Positions 1 through 12,174 of a stretch of 64,000 nucleotides of DNA are shown in pieces (positions within the stretch are counted from its first letter, which is position 1; each line of letters starts with the position of its first letter). Origin of the DNA: Siphonodentalium dalli (taxonomy: Eukaryota > Mollusca > Scaphopoda > Gadilida > Siphonodentaliidae); the NCBI GenBank assembly GCA_032622095.1, contig CP136068.1, positions 128,901,989-128,965,988 on the forward strand. The letters run 5' to 3'. Made by a program: the position numbers and the translations under genes. A model generated the notes under the pieces. That model was given only the letters and a program-made list of their open reading frames with translations, had not been told where the DNA came from and made no database searches.

Positions 1-260
1 TGCAGCTCCAATCTACCCACGACTACCAACCACTGTGGTAACACCCTCATTCCCACCACCCTGTCATACCACTTCACCGGGCGCCATGGTGGAGCACACC
101 CCGCTCCAGACGAGACAAATGCACCGTTTGGAGCGGGGCCCGATCGGCCCAGGCATCCCTCTGTGGCACCGCGGAGCTGGTGCACTTTTACTGACCATCT
201 CTTATTTTCCATATATCTGGCGAAATATTCTGATTTTAATTAAAATAAACTTTAGATGAG
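1..260. other. GC-rich segment at the left edge
   Basis: The first ~200 bases are clearly richer in G and C than the sequence that follows, with GCGCC, GGAGCGGGGCCCG and CCGCGG blocks. A 74-codon plus-strand reading frame spans 35-259, but it matches nothing I recognise and has no clear gene structure. It may be the end of a repeat or exon extending to the left of the window. Confidence 0.3.
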
Positions 261-570
261 CCTAAATAGTTCATTGATAACATAAAACATGGTATTAAAA
301 TTAGTTAATATCACTAGCATTGTCGCTGTTGGCATTGATTTCAAGATAGTACAGTCATATATCAATGCTACAAAGAGATTCGAAGAATGACCTTAATCGT
401 ATATTAAAACCTCAAACAGTGCTCTTACAATTCAGACGGATATGTGGTAGAGATCCCTTCCTGTCGCCAGTGGATCGCGGATGACGGTTTTTCTCCAAAT
501 TTACTTGCTTTGATTGTTTTTGTATCGTGCTGTAATTGTCGTCTTTTATATGTATATCTATTATTTGTAA

Positions 571-650
571 CATTTGTAGGGAGAGGAGCAACCGTAAGTT
601 TTGTAACTTGTGCTCCGATCCCTTAAGCTGAGTGTAGCTTAATAAATATG
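571..650 (+). other. Structured 3-prime-UTR-like hairpin followed by AATAAA
   Basis: AGGGAGAGGAGCA (578-590) pairs with TGCTCCGATCCCT (611-623), leaving a GA/GA internal loop. Inside it AAGTT (596-600) pairs with AACTT (605-609). AATAAA follows at 641-646. Such a hairpin just before a polyadenylation-type signal resembles the 3-prime end of a non-LTR retrotransposon, but no coding remnant is visible upstream. The 60-codon frame at 444-626 overlaps it and is not recognised. Confidence 0.35.
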
Positions 651-1600
651 TTTAAACTAAAACTACTATTTTCCAACAGATGCATACTAATGAGTTCATG
701 TGGAGTCGACTTGCCTTATTATAAACCTTATTATAAATGTCTTATTTTCAGGTAGCTGTGTACCACACCTTGTGGTTCCATTGTATATAATGTTCATTTA
801 ATATTAATGTTTGTCAATTTATGCCAATCTTCATTAATGGAGGAAATAAGGATGTACTAATATACTGTATGGTATGTTGCATGAACCCACCTCGAAGGCA
901 TTAGGTCCCTTTAAGATGTAGGCCAATATTTCGGCTGACTATTTCTCACAACTGCGAGAGTTCGGTTTCCGGGCCAGGCCAGTTCGCTCGAACTTATGAA
1001 CAAATGCAGGCGTTTGCTTCTATTCGTCTCAGCCAAAATGGCGCTTACAACTCTTGACGACATACACTTATTGAAGCGACAGTTTCCGGTAGTTATGATG
1101 TGTCATAAAGCAGAGTTTATTTGAAATAGCTTATTCCTATAATACACACAGACGTTATATATACGTGCATATAGATCGCGTTTTGCTTAATCGTTTATGG
1201 GAATATTCTTATATATAAGTGGATTTGTGTGAAATACCATTGACCTATAATATTGCTGTACATAACTGTGGTTTAAAATAAAATTATGCTGTTGTGGCGG
1301 ATCTATGTCCAATTAAAGATGGTTAGTTTAACCCTGTCTATACTAAATGGTTTCTCCCATTCAATTATAAAGGTATATACTTTGGATTTAGTATGGGCTC
1401 TCATTCCACGAGGTGGCACAATGAAGGGGAATTTCAGCGACAACCGGGCCATATTCTAATTTCACGATCCGGTTGTCGCGGGGTAAATATTTGGGGTGAA
1501 ACGTGATTTTTTTCATATTTCCCTCATGCTACCCAACCTTATTGTTATAATTTAATATCATTAATTTAGTCTAAGCGCGTTTGCCTAAAATGGGATCATC
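651..1600. other. No gene seen
   Basis: This AT-rich stretch has no open frame of note, no recognisable domain and no obvious tandem structure. Confidence 0.4.
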
Positions 1601-1965
1601 TTCGTTTTTACCAATAATGATAGATGGTGTCATTTGGCGTATTATAATCGGTGCGATTTGAAATGTTGTCACAAAAACTGCTAACTGCTGAACATCAAAG
1701 ATATATTTGAAAATTTTCATATGATCCGTGGGTTCGTATTGGCTACAGTGATCAAAAATTAAAATTTAACCCTATGGATATTCTTGTATTTTTGATAAAT
1801 GACGCCATTTGCGTATGATTATATATGAATTGAAATTTCTCCAACATACTATGTGTGAAACTCAGGCGCAATTTGGGAAAATTCGGATGCGGCCAGAATA
1901 TTCTCTCTGACTACAGTTGCGATCAAAATTTAACATTGAACCTACGGCAAATATTTCGTTATATT
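1600..1965 (+). repeat. Dispersed repeat, family 1, plus copy
   Basis: It holds two marks, GATAGATGGTGYCAT..GGCGTAT followed ~130 bases later by GGCTACAGT..GATCAAAA and GCCATTTGCGTATGAT. The same order occurs, reverse-complemented, at 13420-13770. A fragment with CTACAGTTGCGATCAAAATT recurs near 11490, and the same phrase lies at 1912-1935. It is non-coding; the family is not recognised. Confidence 0.6.
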
Positions 1966-2339
1966 ACTCGAACTTCGATATTAATATCGCGTGATACTAT
2001 ATCAAGACAGGACAATAGTGTCTGACTCACTGTAACTGTCAGTAATCTAATTCATGCAGTAGTCGATATAGTTATGTTTATTTATACAGTACTTGATAAA
2101 GGTATGTGTATGATGGTTTGTAATTATCACAAGACTATATTTTTTTAAAGATGTGACTGTAGTCAATTATTGTTTTATTAATACCTATTATCAACTGACT
2201 AGTATGGAAGCCAATTGTAGATCACAACGAGTTGTAGTATGACAAATATACTTACAAATGATACTCCGCCATCATCGTCATCACACATGCATCCTGCGTT
2301 TCTGTGTTTGCTACGGAACACCATATAGCTACCGTATGT

Positions 2340-3020
2340 GGTTGTCATCCCTTCTATGATGTCGTTCTACCTTTATATGGTGTTCGTTTACCTTCATATG
2401 GTCCATTCATTCTTATCTGGTGTGCAAATCATTATGACTGTATAACGTGTCCACCTGGCGAGCACTGTTCTTTATATGGTGTGCATTCATCTTGATATAT
2501 TGTCATTAAATTTGTTTACCTTTCTATAGTGTGTTTTACCTGTATATGGTGTCCGTTCACCATTGGGGAGATGGCATCTGTTCTCCACATGATATACATA
2601 CGTCTTTGTATGATGTGGTTCCACCTTTGTATGGTGACCATTCATCTTTATATGGCGTGAAAATATCTTTATATGGTGTCCATTCACCATCATGATGATA
2701 TACCACATAATACAGACCATCCACACATCATTTAAAGTCGTATACATATCATATAAAGTCGTATGTACATCATATAAAGAACGGCAGCCATGGTCATGAC
2801 ATACATATAAAGGTAGATGTATACCATATAAAAGTCAGTGAACATGATATACAGGTAAAACCCACATCATATATAGTTAAATACACATCGTAATATAGGT
2901 AAATGGACCAATATGAAGGTGAATGGACACCACATACATGTGAACTGACACCAGTACACCATACAAAGGTGATCGGGGACCAAAAAAACAGGTAAACACA
3001 CCATATAAATGTAAACACAC
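2340..3020. repeat. Foldback element with minisatellite arms
   Basis: From ~2340 to ~2695 a degenerate ~20-22 bp unit, close to TTTATATGGTGTCCATTCACC, repeats on the plus strand. From ~2735 to ~3020 the same unit repeats in reverse complement, as ACCATATAAAGGT and GGTGAATGGACACCA. For example 2666-2690 pairs with 2912-2936. The two arms would form a long imperfect hairpin around a short centre. Foldback elements whose arms are short tandem repeats are known from Drosophila FB and sea urchin TU elements. Short reading frames here only reflect the repeat. Confidence 0.7.
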
Positions 3021-4340
3021 CGTACGTACACTGTTAGGAAATACTGTCGGTTTATAGTGCCGGACCTTCGCAATCCGACGGTCCCATACCGTTTCATCCA
3101 TTGTACGGTGAACACCCATTGTTGTCTAACTTTTGAAACGAGGTTCACCTCTTGGGTAGGTGAAAATCATATGTAAAGGTCAAGGTCATTGTAAAAAATG
3201 TGTGCTTTTTACGATGCTATCATATAACTTCGACCCACTTGATTGAAATTAAAGACGTAGCGAGACGAAGATATATTTAAAATAATTTGGAGGACCACCG
3301 CTTAGTGCAGAATTATAGTTTTACCAATAATATCAACTCATTCCAGAGATATAGACCTTCAAAGTTGGTGGTACCCGTTTGTGGTGAGCAAAATCGTGTA
3401 GTATTTTGACCAGAGACATGGTTATACATGTAAGTGAGCGGCCATTCGAGGAAAAGGGTCATATTAAAAAGTTTAATGCAAATTCAGATTGTTTTATACC
3501 GTTGGAAAGCTTATGGATTGTCCATTATTAATAACCATGTTGTAGTGAGCATAAGTGGTAAGAAAATGTAGATATTATTGTTGCCATGGCAAGGGATATA
3601 TACTATTTTTGGAAGATAAAAATGGGAAAAAATGTCATATCTAAGAATATAATTGGTCTGGGTAAGAATAGTTCATATACATATATACACGTAGGTGAAT
3701 GTCCTACATGATGTGCCGTCATCTGTTATTTTTATAGGTCAAGGTCACACTTACAGATCAAGGTCATTCGGGGAAAAGTTCAAAACACCGGTTTTGCTCA
3801 CATCAAAGCAACATGTCCCTGTGATATTGCAAGAAATAAGAACGCAATAAATAATCACATACAATTTCTAAACAAAATGATATATTACATTCCCCATGTG
3901 CAGGGACGTGGCGACAGGGATTAGGGGTGGGGGGGGGGGGGGGGGGGTCTAACCCGAACTTTGGTAAATATTTTCAACAGTTGGAAATTTCACACCAACA
4001 ATAGGTTGAAAATGTTCTTGTAGCTTGATTTTCAAACAATATATTGGGGGAATTTATTGTTTTTGGACCAATATTTGTATATCTTCCTACTTTGGTCAAA
4101 ATTACGTATCAATGAGTGAGTTAGGTATGGTTAATCTTTCTGAGTTCAAAATTACACATTTGAGAGTATTTATACACCATATATGTTGTAGCTGATTACC
4201 ATGGTAATGCATGTATACACTTAACATTGGTTCAGTACTTCGAGAAATGATTAATCTTATTACATGTCCGTTTTATGTGATATTTAACGGCATTCCAAGA
4301 TATATAGACACGCACCTCACAATATATATTAACTGCAAAA
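3021..4340. other. No gene; poly-G tract and hormone-receptor-like half sites
   Basis: No coding signal is seen. TCAAGGTCA-type 9-mers occur near 3180, 3738 and 3759, in a context (AGGTCAAGGTCA) common in mollusc repeats. A run of 19 G lies at 3929-3947. Confidence 0.45.
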
Positions 4341-4364
4341 ATATCACAATGGCGCCAATAACCA

Positions 4365-4925
4365 AACGGATGAACCGATCCCGGGAAAACAAGGATATCT
4401 ATTTTCGAACATCATATTTGAATACATTCGTATCTTGTGTTCCGCGTTGGCACTTCCTCGTCACCCGCGTTGTCAAATAATCGTTGCACCACCTTCACGT
4501 TATGCTCAATAACATGCTTATTTGTGGGACATTTGCACTGAAATTTTGTGGAAATGCTTGGGAGATGTTTGGCTTCGAATCGGCTCAATCGCACCCACCG
4601 ATAAGTGTATAATTTTGAAAAAAATGATGGATGTTTTGTCAACAATGCCGGTATTTTGGCCAAGGGTATCCAGTTGGTGGCACAACTACAGCAGCGTGTA
4701 TCGTTTGCTCAGACATTTAACCACTGCCAGCACCCTTCATAATAACCAGTTCACTGGGTTAAATCAATGATAGATGATACGTACCGTTCCATTGTCCTAA
4801 CAAACGGACTTTGGCGGCGAAAACTCAATTTCACCGCCACGGAAAACACAAATTTTACTTGTTGCCGCGTTGGCCATCCTTGTTTTCCCGGGATATCCTT
4901 GTTTTCCCGGGTTCCTCCGTGTGAA
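4365..4925. repeat. Short element with inverted ends
   Basis: CCCGGGAAAACAAGGATATC at about 4379-4398 returns in reverse complement at ~4893-4913, and a 21-bp piece around the right copy is itself duplicated in tandem (4877-4911). This gives a ~550-bp unit bounded by inverted repeats. Two overlapping frames (4412-4663 minus, 4522-4770 plus) are open but not recognised. Confidence 0.4.
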
Positions 4926-5077
4926 TAACGCTATGACATCACACCCGATATGTGAACGAAACACACTATATAGAGCAGGCCTACTTCCTCACTTATGTGT
5001 ATATTACTAGTTAACTCAGTTTGTTCGCCGTGACGGAATCACACAACGGGCGTGACGGAATCACCGTGCGATTTTTA

Positions 5078-5920
5078 GCTCACCTGAGACGAACTGAGAC
5101 GAAGTCTCCGGTGGAGCTATCGTCATCACTCCTCGTTCGTCGTCCGTCCGTCTGTCTGTCCGTCCGTCAACTTTTTAAAAATTATCTTCTCCTCTGAAAC
5201 CATCATACCGAATTGGTTCATATTTGGTGTGGATGTTCCCTAGGTGACTCTCATTCAGATTTGTTCAAATGAGGTCACTGGGTCAAATAGTTGCGAAACC
5301 AGGGCCATAACTCTATTCCTCCACAGTAATTCTTACAACAACTTCTTGTCCATAACCATTGTGCCGATTTAGCTAATATTTGGTATGGAGGGTCCTTGGG
5401 TGACTGGTGTTCAGATTTGTTCAAATGAGGTCACCCGGTCAATTAGTTGAGAAACCAGGGCCATAACTCATAGTAATTCTTACAATGACTTCTTCTACAA
5501 AAATATTTGGCCGCATTAGCTTATATTTGGTACTGAGGGACCTTGGGTGACTGGGAATCAGATTTGTTCAAATTGGGTCACTGGGTGAATTAGGGGCAGA
5601 GCCAGGGACATAACTCTAAAAACCAAAAAATATTTGATCATATTTGGTGTGGATGTTCCCTAGGTGACTGTCATTAAGATTTGTTCAAATGAGGTCACTG
5701 TGTCAAACAGTTGCGAAACCAGGGCCATAACTATATTCCTCCTTGGTAATTCTTATAACGACTTCTTGTCAACAACCATTATGACGATTTAGTTTATATT
5801 TGGTATGTGGGGTCATTGAATGACTGGGGTTCAGATTTGTTCAAATGGGGTCACTGGGTCAAATAGTGGTGGAGCCAGGGCCATAATTCCCCAAAAAATA
5901 ATAAAAAGTTCAGGAACTCC
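5078..5920 (+). repeat. Mollusc-type dispersed repeat with ~150-bp internal monomers
   Basis: The block opens with AGCTCACCTGAG and a (CCGT)n/(CTGT)n run at ~5135-5168. Four to five monomers of ~150 bp follow, each with 'atatttggtrtgg', 'aGATTTGTTCAAATG' and 'CCAGGGCCATAA'. This layout is widely seen in bivalve and gastropod genomes, which is the main reason for calling this a mollusc. Related monomers resume at ~7360-7860. It is non-coding, and the parent element class is not clear from this copy. Confidence 0.7.
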
Positions 5921-6240
5921 TTGATCAATTTAACATACAAAAAAATACATACCCCCCACATGACCCAGAACCCCACCCTGCCCCCAACCAACAGCATTCC
6001 ACCCTATCTCATATCCTAACTCACAGGTAAATCAAGTTTTTTTTTTAAATTCCCATTACAAGGCAACTCTCCTATGAACTGATAGACATAACACATGGCA
6101 AGGCAGAGTCCCCAGGGAGTGTATTCATGTCATCCATAATTTAAATGAGATTAATGGTGTTATCAATGAAGCACCCTTGTTGTTTACATTATCACTCAGT
6201 GGTCATTAAACTCAGATTAATTTCATATTCTCAGAGTGCC
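5921..6240. other. Repeat spacer, no gene
   Basis: A C-rich stretch (5950-6010) and an AT-rich tail lie between two repeat blocks. No coding signal is seen. Confidence 0.4.
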
Positions 6241-7365
6241 TGGCATTTGAAGAATGAGGTGTTCCCAGCGGGTGAATTTAGTGACGCTATCCTACACAGC
6301 AGGCTAGCATAACCAAATACACCTCTGAGAACCTTATTACGCTTAGGCCTCATCTTCTGGGAAGTATCTAGAGTCTCAAGATCTCATTCTGCTTAGGCCT
6401 CATCTTCTGGGAAGTATCTATAGTATCAAATTTACATTGTTGTTAGTTAAATTTCCCTTCTAGGAAGTTTCTGTATCCCTTAATTTGCAGAAGATAAAAT
6501 TCATGATTGAGGTGCCCAATGGGTGAACATCACCAATTTCAACTGGGGAACTTCAATCTTATTCTAGGTCTTCCATAGCAGATGAGGGCCTTATCAGAAT
6601 GAGGTCCCCAGAGGGTGAATTTATTGATACTAGCCCGCTGTGCAGGATAGCCTCACTAAATTCACCCTCTGGGTACCTCATTCTGCAAATAACAGGCAGA
6701 CTATTTCAAAGCTTGATTCAAGGCTAGCATCACCAAATTCACCATTTGGGGACCTCATTCTGCTTAGGCCTCATCTTCTGGGAAGTATCTATAGTATCAA
6801 ATTTACATTGTTGTTAGTTAAATTTCCCTTCTAGGAAGTTTCTATATCCCCTAATTTGCAGAAGATAAAATTCATAATTGAGGGGCCCAATGGGTGAACA
6901 TCACCAACTTCAACTGGGGAAATTCAATTTTATTCTAGGACTTCCATAGCAGTTGAGGACTTTATCAGAATGAGGTCCCCAGAGGGTGAATTTAGCGTCA
7001 CTAAATTCACCCTCTGGGGACCTCACTCTGCAAATGACAGACACACTATCACACTATTTCAAGGCTTGTTGTATAATACATTGTGTTGCTTGAGGCCAGG
7101 CATACACAATGTAGGAACAGACAAGCTTTTTGTGATGCTATACGGCACAGCAGGCTAGCATCACCAAATTCACCCTCTGGCGACCTCATTCTGCTTAGGC
7201 CTCATCTTCTGGGAAGTATCTATAGTATCAAATTTACATTGTTGTTAGTTAAATTTCGCTTCTAGGAAATTTCTATATCCCCTAATTTGCAGAAGATAAA
7301 ATTCACAAATGAGGTGCCCAATGGGTGAATATCACCAACTTCAACTGGGGAACTTAATTTTTATC
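6240..7365. repeat. Tandem ~370-430 bp units with internal palindromes
   Basis: GCTTAGGCCTCATCTTCTGG starts at about 6391, 6762 and 7193, with a shorter partial copy near 6351. Each unit carries paired motifs GGTCCCCAGAGGGTGAATTTA and its reverse complement. At 6966-6995 and 7001-7030 these form 30-bp arms with one mismatch around a 5-base loop. The block sits inside the mollusc repeat, which resumes at ~7360, so it is probably a later insertion or an expanded internal segment. Confidence 0.6.
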
Positions 7366-7860
7366 CTTATCAGATTTGTGAAAATGGGATCACAAAGTCA
7401 AATAAGGGCAGAGCAAGAGACTTAACTATTTCACTACATAGTAATTCTTAAAATATGTTTGCAAGAACTAGTTGGCTTATATAGAATGGAATGTTCTTCC
7501 TTGACTGCAATTCAGATTTTTTTAATGGGGTCACCTGGTCAAATAGGGGCCAAGCGAAGGACAGTTTCCCTCTTAATATGCTTCCTTCACAAGGACCATC
7601 AGGTCTATTTGACTGATATTTATGATATGTATGAAGGGTTCTTTGGGTGTCAAATTTATTCAGATGGGGTCACCCGGTTAAAAGGGTGGGACCAGGGACA
7701 TAACTATATGTCTCTATAGTAATTCTTAAAATGTCTTCTCACGGGATTTTGGACTATTTAGCTTACATATAGTATGGATGAATCAGGAAGATCCTTTAGT
7801 GACTGAGATACAGATTTGTTAAAATGAGGTCAACCTGTCAAGAAATGGCAGTCTATGGGG
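7360..7860 (+). repeat. Continuation of the mollusc-type repeat
   Basis: More monomers of the 5078-5920 family appear, marked by CAGATTT..T.AAATGGGGTCACC.GGTCAAA and AGTAATTCTTA. They are more diverged than those on the left, and the pair flanks the palindromic tandem block. Confidence 0.55.
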
Positions 7861-9262
7861 AGTTAACACTTTTGTGTCCAATAAAATTATAGAAATACCA
7901 AATTCATTAAAACATCTACCTTGGAACCACCTGGCTGATTGGTCTGACATACATGTATTGTGTTTTGGGTCCATGGATAATTGGGCTTCAAACATGTTTA
8001 AATGGTTTTAGAAAAAGGCGCTTGTGAGATTGGAAATTTCCAACAATTGAGAAAGTTTGAGGTGTCGGTTGTGAAATTCCAACCTAAGACTTGGGAGTCT
8101 GGATCCCGGTCGGGAGGGGACTTGTTGAGCTGGAGGAGGGGGGTGATCAGTAGTGTACAGTTGGCAATTTCAAGGTGGTTTTTTACCAAGCTACATACTT
8201 GAAGTCTCTCTAGCCACATATCCTGTTTAAATCTACTTCTTTTAAAGTGATTATGAAAAGTGCTCACTGTTTTGGTCTCCAGAGTCCCAGTCTTATCAGT
8301 CTTTGCAGTCTGGTGAGCGACCCCACAGTCGTTGACTGTCTTGTTTTAGGTATAGTTTTGTGTTTAACAAATGCGGACATTGTCATAAAAGCATAAAACT
8401 TGGCACATTTGTATATTAGGTCCCACGTATTATTTTCAGATATGGGGGCAATCACGAAAATACTTTCCATGGCAACGGTTGCTATGCGACTGTTTTTACC
8501 TTAGAAACGGGTTGTTGGTAGGGGTTAAACCGTCATTTTACTAAAATATATGTGCAAAAAGGGGATACTATGGTAATTGAGGCAGATTGTGATATGGGAA
8601 ATGTGACAAAAATAACATTTCCACACATGCCCCACTATTAACCTAGAATGACCATTGAGCTGCTTGAAAATGATATTTTGGTTCATTTGACCTTATTTGG
8701 CAAAACATGAAAATATGCGTCGACTGCGCATGCGCGCATCATTGATCCCCAGTCACACAATATCTGGTGTTTACGAGATTGTATAGTGAGGGCAATGACC
8801 ATTCCAAAATATATTCATTGGATAGTAATAATGAAATACAGAAGAAGCAACAACATTCCCCGATGACATGACAATGATGCAAATACCCATTATCGGTATC
8901 CATGGCCGCCTTTTCGTGGAATTCATGTACTGCTTCCATATTTGACTGCGATGATCAACGAAACAGAGCTATATTTAAAGATGGTCTATCTCTTTGTAAA
9001 CATGTGTTATATGTAAATCGAAGACCCCTGTCCGGAAATGCTTCAATCGATTACTATTGATTAATATTCACACACACATGCATTCGCGTTGTGGAACATG
9101 AATGCCGGACGTTGGTTGGTCGAAATTACGTCACATGACGTCGCGTGTTGACCACAGCTTGCAACCATTTTTGTATAGACGAAACTTGCCAATAACGATG
9201 CAAATGGGCGCTTAAACCTCTTTTAATTTGTCAGTTGACTCGGTTGAGTGTAAATATATGTA
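7861..9262. other. No gene seen
   Basis: Short frames at 7998-8470 on both strands are not recognised and look incidental. A TGCGCATGCGCG palindrome lies at 8725-8736 and CRE-like ACGTCA/GACGTC motifs at ~9127-9150. No exon structure is evident. Confidence 0.35.
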
Positions 9263-9263
9263 A

Positions 9264-9406
9264 TGGATGTTGATTTCGTTGCGTTCCATAGAGTATGGAT
9301 CCAAGTTTGTCTGACATTTTAATGCTTGGAACGCTTTCGCGATCCACACACAATGTCAAACCAACTTGCATCCATAGTCTATGGAACGCAAGCAAATCAA
9401 CATCTA
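9264..9406. repeat. Palindromic MITE-like hairpin (~143 bp)
   Basis: GATGTTGATTT..TTGCGTTCCATAG..TATGGATCCAAG on the left arm (from 9266) is matched in reverse complement by the right arm ending ~9406, with a ~35-base loop. The arms are ~50 bp with a few mismatches. There is no coding capacity, which fits a small foldback MITE. Confidence 0.6.
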
Positions 9407-9745
9407 TTTTTTAAAGGTTCGAATATTTTCTGGTCTGAAAATGTGTGGTTGTTTAGCTAACGAACAATAGTGGTTATGCTAACAGAGACCGGTTATTTTA
9501 TTTTGTAATTTTGTCACAAATAAAAGTTAATTGGACTCATCATTGCTTATCACTATGTAATAAAACAATACAAACAATCAATCTGGGACATTTGACATGT
9601 TCGATGCATAGCTCTGGGTACACCCTAATGATCTATATCACTACATGGTATCGCCTGAATGGTCTGTTCTAAAAATAGAATAATAACGTGTCCCACTTAA
9701 TCATCTCATTTTATAATAAAATATTTGAAATAAAATCAATATTAA

Positions 9746-10250
9746 TTGACAAAAGCGTTTCCGGACATGGGACTTCGATTACTATTTATTATTTTACACC
9801 CACGAAACTATTTAAAAAAACATTTTCTGACACCCCTCTCCTGGCCCCTTTCCTGGTGTGACGTCGACCAAAGTTACCCCATGACATGTGTTCGATTCAG
9901 TATTCTAAACGTCAACAAAATGTCAAATCGAACAACGACATAAATACTTTCATTTTGAATGAGTACGGGCGACAAGCCATTCTAGCCCATTAGTATTAAT
10001 GTTTATGTGCTTTTGTATATATCACCAGTTTCAATAATTTTGCGAATATGTAATCGCCATCTCTCAGAGACTTTATATCCTGAGTTTGGTGATAATCAGA
10101 TCGAGAACAAAATGTGGCTATTTTTAACACCCCTCCCCTGAGACCGCGCCTGCTGGGACCTTCGCCAAATTACCCCACAAGTTCGTCTTAGTATTCTCAA
10201 GACAATGCCATGAAATAGCAACACAGATGCTTTCATTTTGAAGACGTTTC
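9746..10250. repeat. Two diverged direct copies
   Basis: The segment at ~9826-9962 and that at ~10128-10245 share CACCCCTC.CCTG, GTTACCCCA, AGTATTCT and CTTTCATTTTGAA in the same order. Frames at 9746-9943 and 10124-10360 overlap these repeats and are not credible genes. Confidence 0.45.
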
Positions 10251-10254
10251 GTTT

Positions 10255-10345
10255 TAACCATGGTAATTATATCCCCATCCCAAAATATGGGGGTACACTG
10301 GAATAGATGCGTCCGTCCGTCTGTCAAGCCATCCATGTGCCCGAG
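10255..10345. repeat. Invertebrate repeat start with (CCGT)n
   Basis: ATGGGGGTACACTGGAATAG followed by GCGTCCGTCCGTCTGTC resembles the start of dispersed repeats common in invertebrate genomes. It is short and has no clear other end. Confidence 0.35.
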
Positions 10346-10489
10346 TCCAGAGGTACACATGTGGGTTATTTCACACGTACAATGTATACGAATAGGATGA
10401 GTTTTACTTGTGTAATGAACCCCACAAATTCATTATCAAAATTTCAAATTTCGACTAGCAACCCACCAGCAGCCGAACATTTTCACACC

Positions 10490-11375
10490 TAGTGGGATTC
10501 CTTATGTCGAAAAAAATGGTCGCGCGTTTTCGGAATGTTAAAAGCGATATGAGAACGGTTTCTATACAACCAGTGTGTCTATTTTCAGAATCTACCTGTT
10601 TCCAGCTTGATATTTTAGTGGAAACAGGTTTGTGTGAGGCTTTTGTTTGTGTACCCCTCTAATTTTTTCCCGTCCACCTGGTAATAAAAACATGCTATTA
10701 CGCATAGCAACTTCGGTAAGTGGCTTTCTTTGTACCTGGAAAAGATGGAGAGATCTTGCCACAAATTGCATAATTACATATCTTAATGTGAAATTTTATC
10801 ATAAAATTATCAGATGAATTGTATTTATGGCTGAATTTTCAATTTTTTTCCCCAAATATTAAGGTATTGTATATTCTTAAAATCAGCTACATCACATATA
10901 GGCGAACACTTCGATACATCAATTTTTGGTAAAGATATTACAGAAAAGCTAACCCTACCCCCACCCTCGCTGATTTCACAAGTCAGATTCCTTTGGTCGA
11001 AAGAAATCGGTCACGCAATTTCGGAATGTCAAAGACGACATGCGAACGGTATACTTACCAATAGAGTGTCTACTTTCAGAGTTTACCTGCGTCCAGTTGA
11101 AATTTTATTGGGAAACAAAAGTGTTTTTGGAGTGTTTTAACAATTTAAAGAGCGTTTACTTATTATGCAAATATTAATCCGCACAACTAACCTTCTTGTG
11201 GACTGTGCGAGTTGTAATTAACAAAAGTGTCAAATAGTCTACTTTGAGAGTCTACTTGTTTCCAGTCTGACATTTTAGTGGAAACAAATTGTTTGGACGG
11301 TTTTAAGAATTTAAAGAGCGTTTCCTGATTATACACATATTAATCCTGATTATACACATATTAACTAACACGATT
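10490..11375. repeat. Three diverged copies of a ~170-bp unit
   Basis: Segments starting near 10490, 10985 and 11228 share TTTCGGAATGT, a short TCTAC(C/T)TG phrase, and TCCAG..TGA.ATTTTA.TGG followed by AAACA. The last two also share AATTTAAAGAGCGTTT. The spacing is irregular, so they are probably copies of one repeat family. Confidence 0.45.
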
Positions 11376-12150
11376 AGTCTTATCATGAATTGTGCGAGTT
11401 GAAATTATGCACATATATCAAGTATGACTCTGAAATGTATTTTTGAGACTATTGGTGTCGTCAGATAAGTCTCCGCGGGTACAGTACTACAGTTGCGATC
11501 AAAATTTAACGCTGAATCCTATAGACAGTTTGACAATTTACTCAGATGTTCACAGTGATGGAACTTAATGGTTATCATATATGCATGACTCTTACATGTA
11601 ATATACTATAACGATATGTGATTTTACAAATTAAACTTGCAATACAGTCAGGCCGTCAGATACAGTAGTTGATCATGTTCATATGTATTGCTAAATATTG
11701 CTGGGCATATATGGTTGTTCTATAATTCCTGATCAGGTTTATCCAAATTGGGAGTTTAAATTATGTTCGCTGATGATAAAGAAGATACGTTCTCCGCCCA
11801 CTCGACACACCCCATAGCAATACCAATTTACGCCCTCAAATCCTTTGCCACAAGAATAAAAATAAATTGTCAGTATAAATAGGCAAGACATCTCTGGACA
11901 CTATCTAAGAGAGAATTTAGTTATACAAAGACATATATGTGCAGTATGTAGTTGGTCCTATATGTAGAATAATGTATACAAGATATATTAAGATGCAAGT
12001 AACACAGTGCGGGGGGGGGGGGCAACAATGTGTCGAAGAACATAGACGAGGGGACCCTTCCATCATCCTTCACAATGTATCATGACTCCATACGTTGTGA
12101 ACAAACAATCGACTTAAGCTTAATGGATCGTTCTGCCCCAATAATAAACT
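11376..12150. other. No gene; family-1 repeat fragment and poly-G run
   Basis: CTACAGTTGCGATCAAAATT near 11490 is a fragment of dispersed family 1. A run of 12 G lies at 12011-12022. No coding signal is seen. Confidence 0.4.
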
Positions 12151-12174
12151 TTGAACCGATCAACACTCTGGGCC

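Noticed and set aside
7998-8267. Overlapping 66-89 codon frames on both strands
   Set aside because: There is no domain, no codon pattern and no splice context, and the region resembles decayed mollusc repeat.
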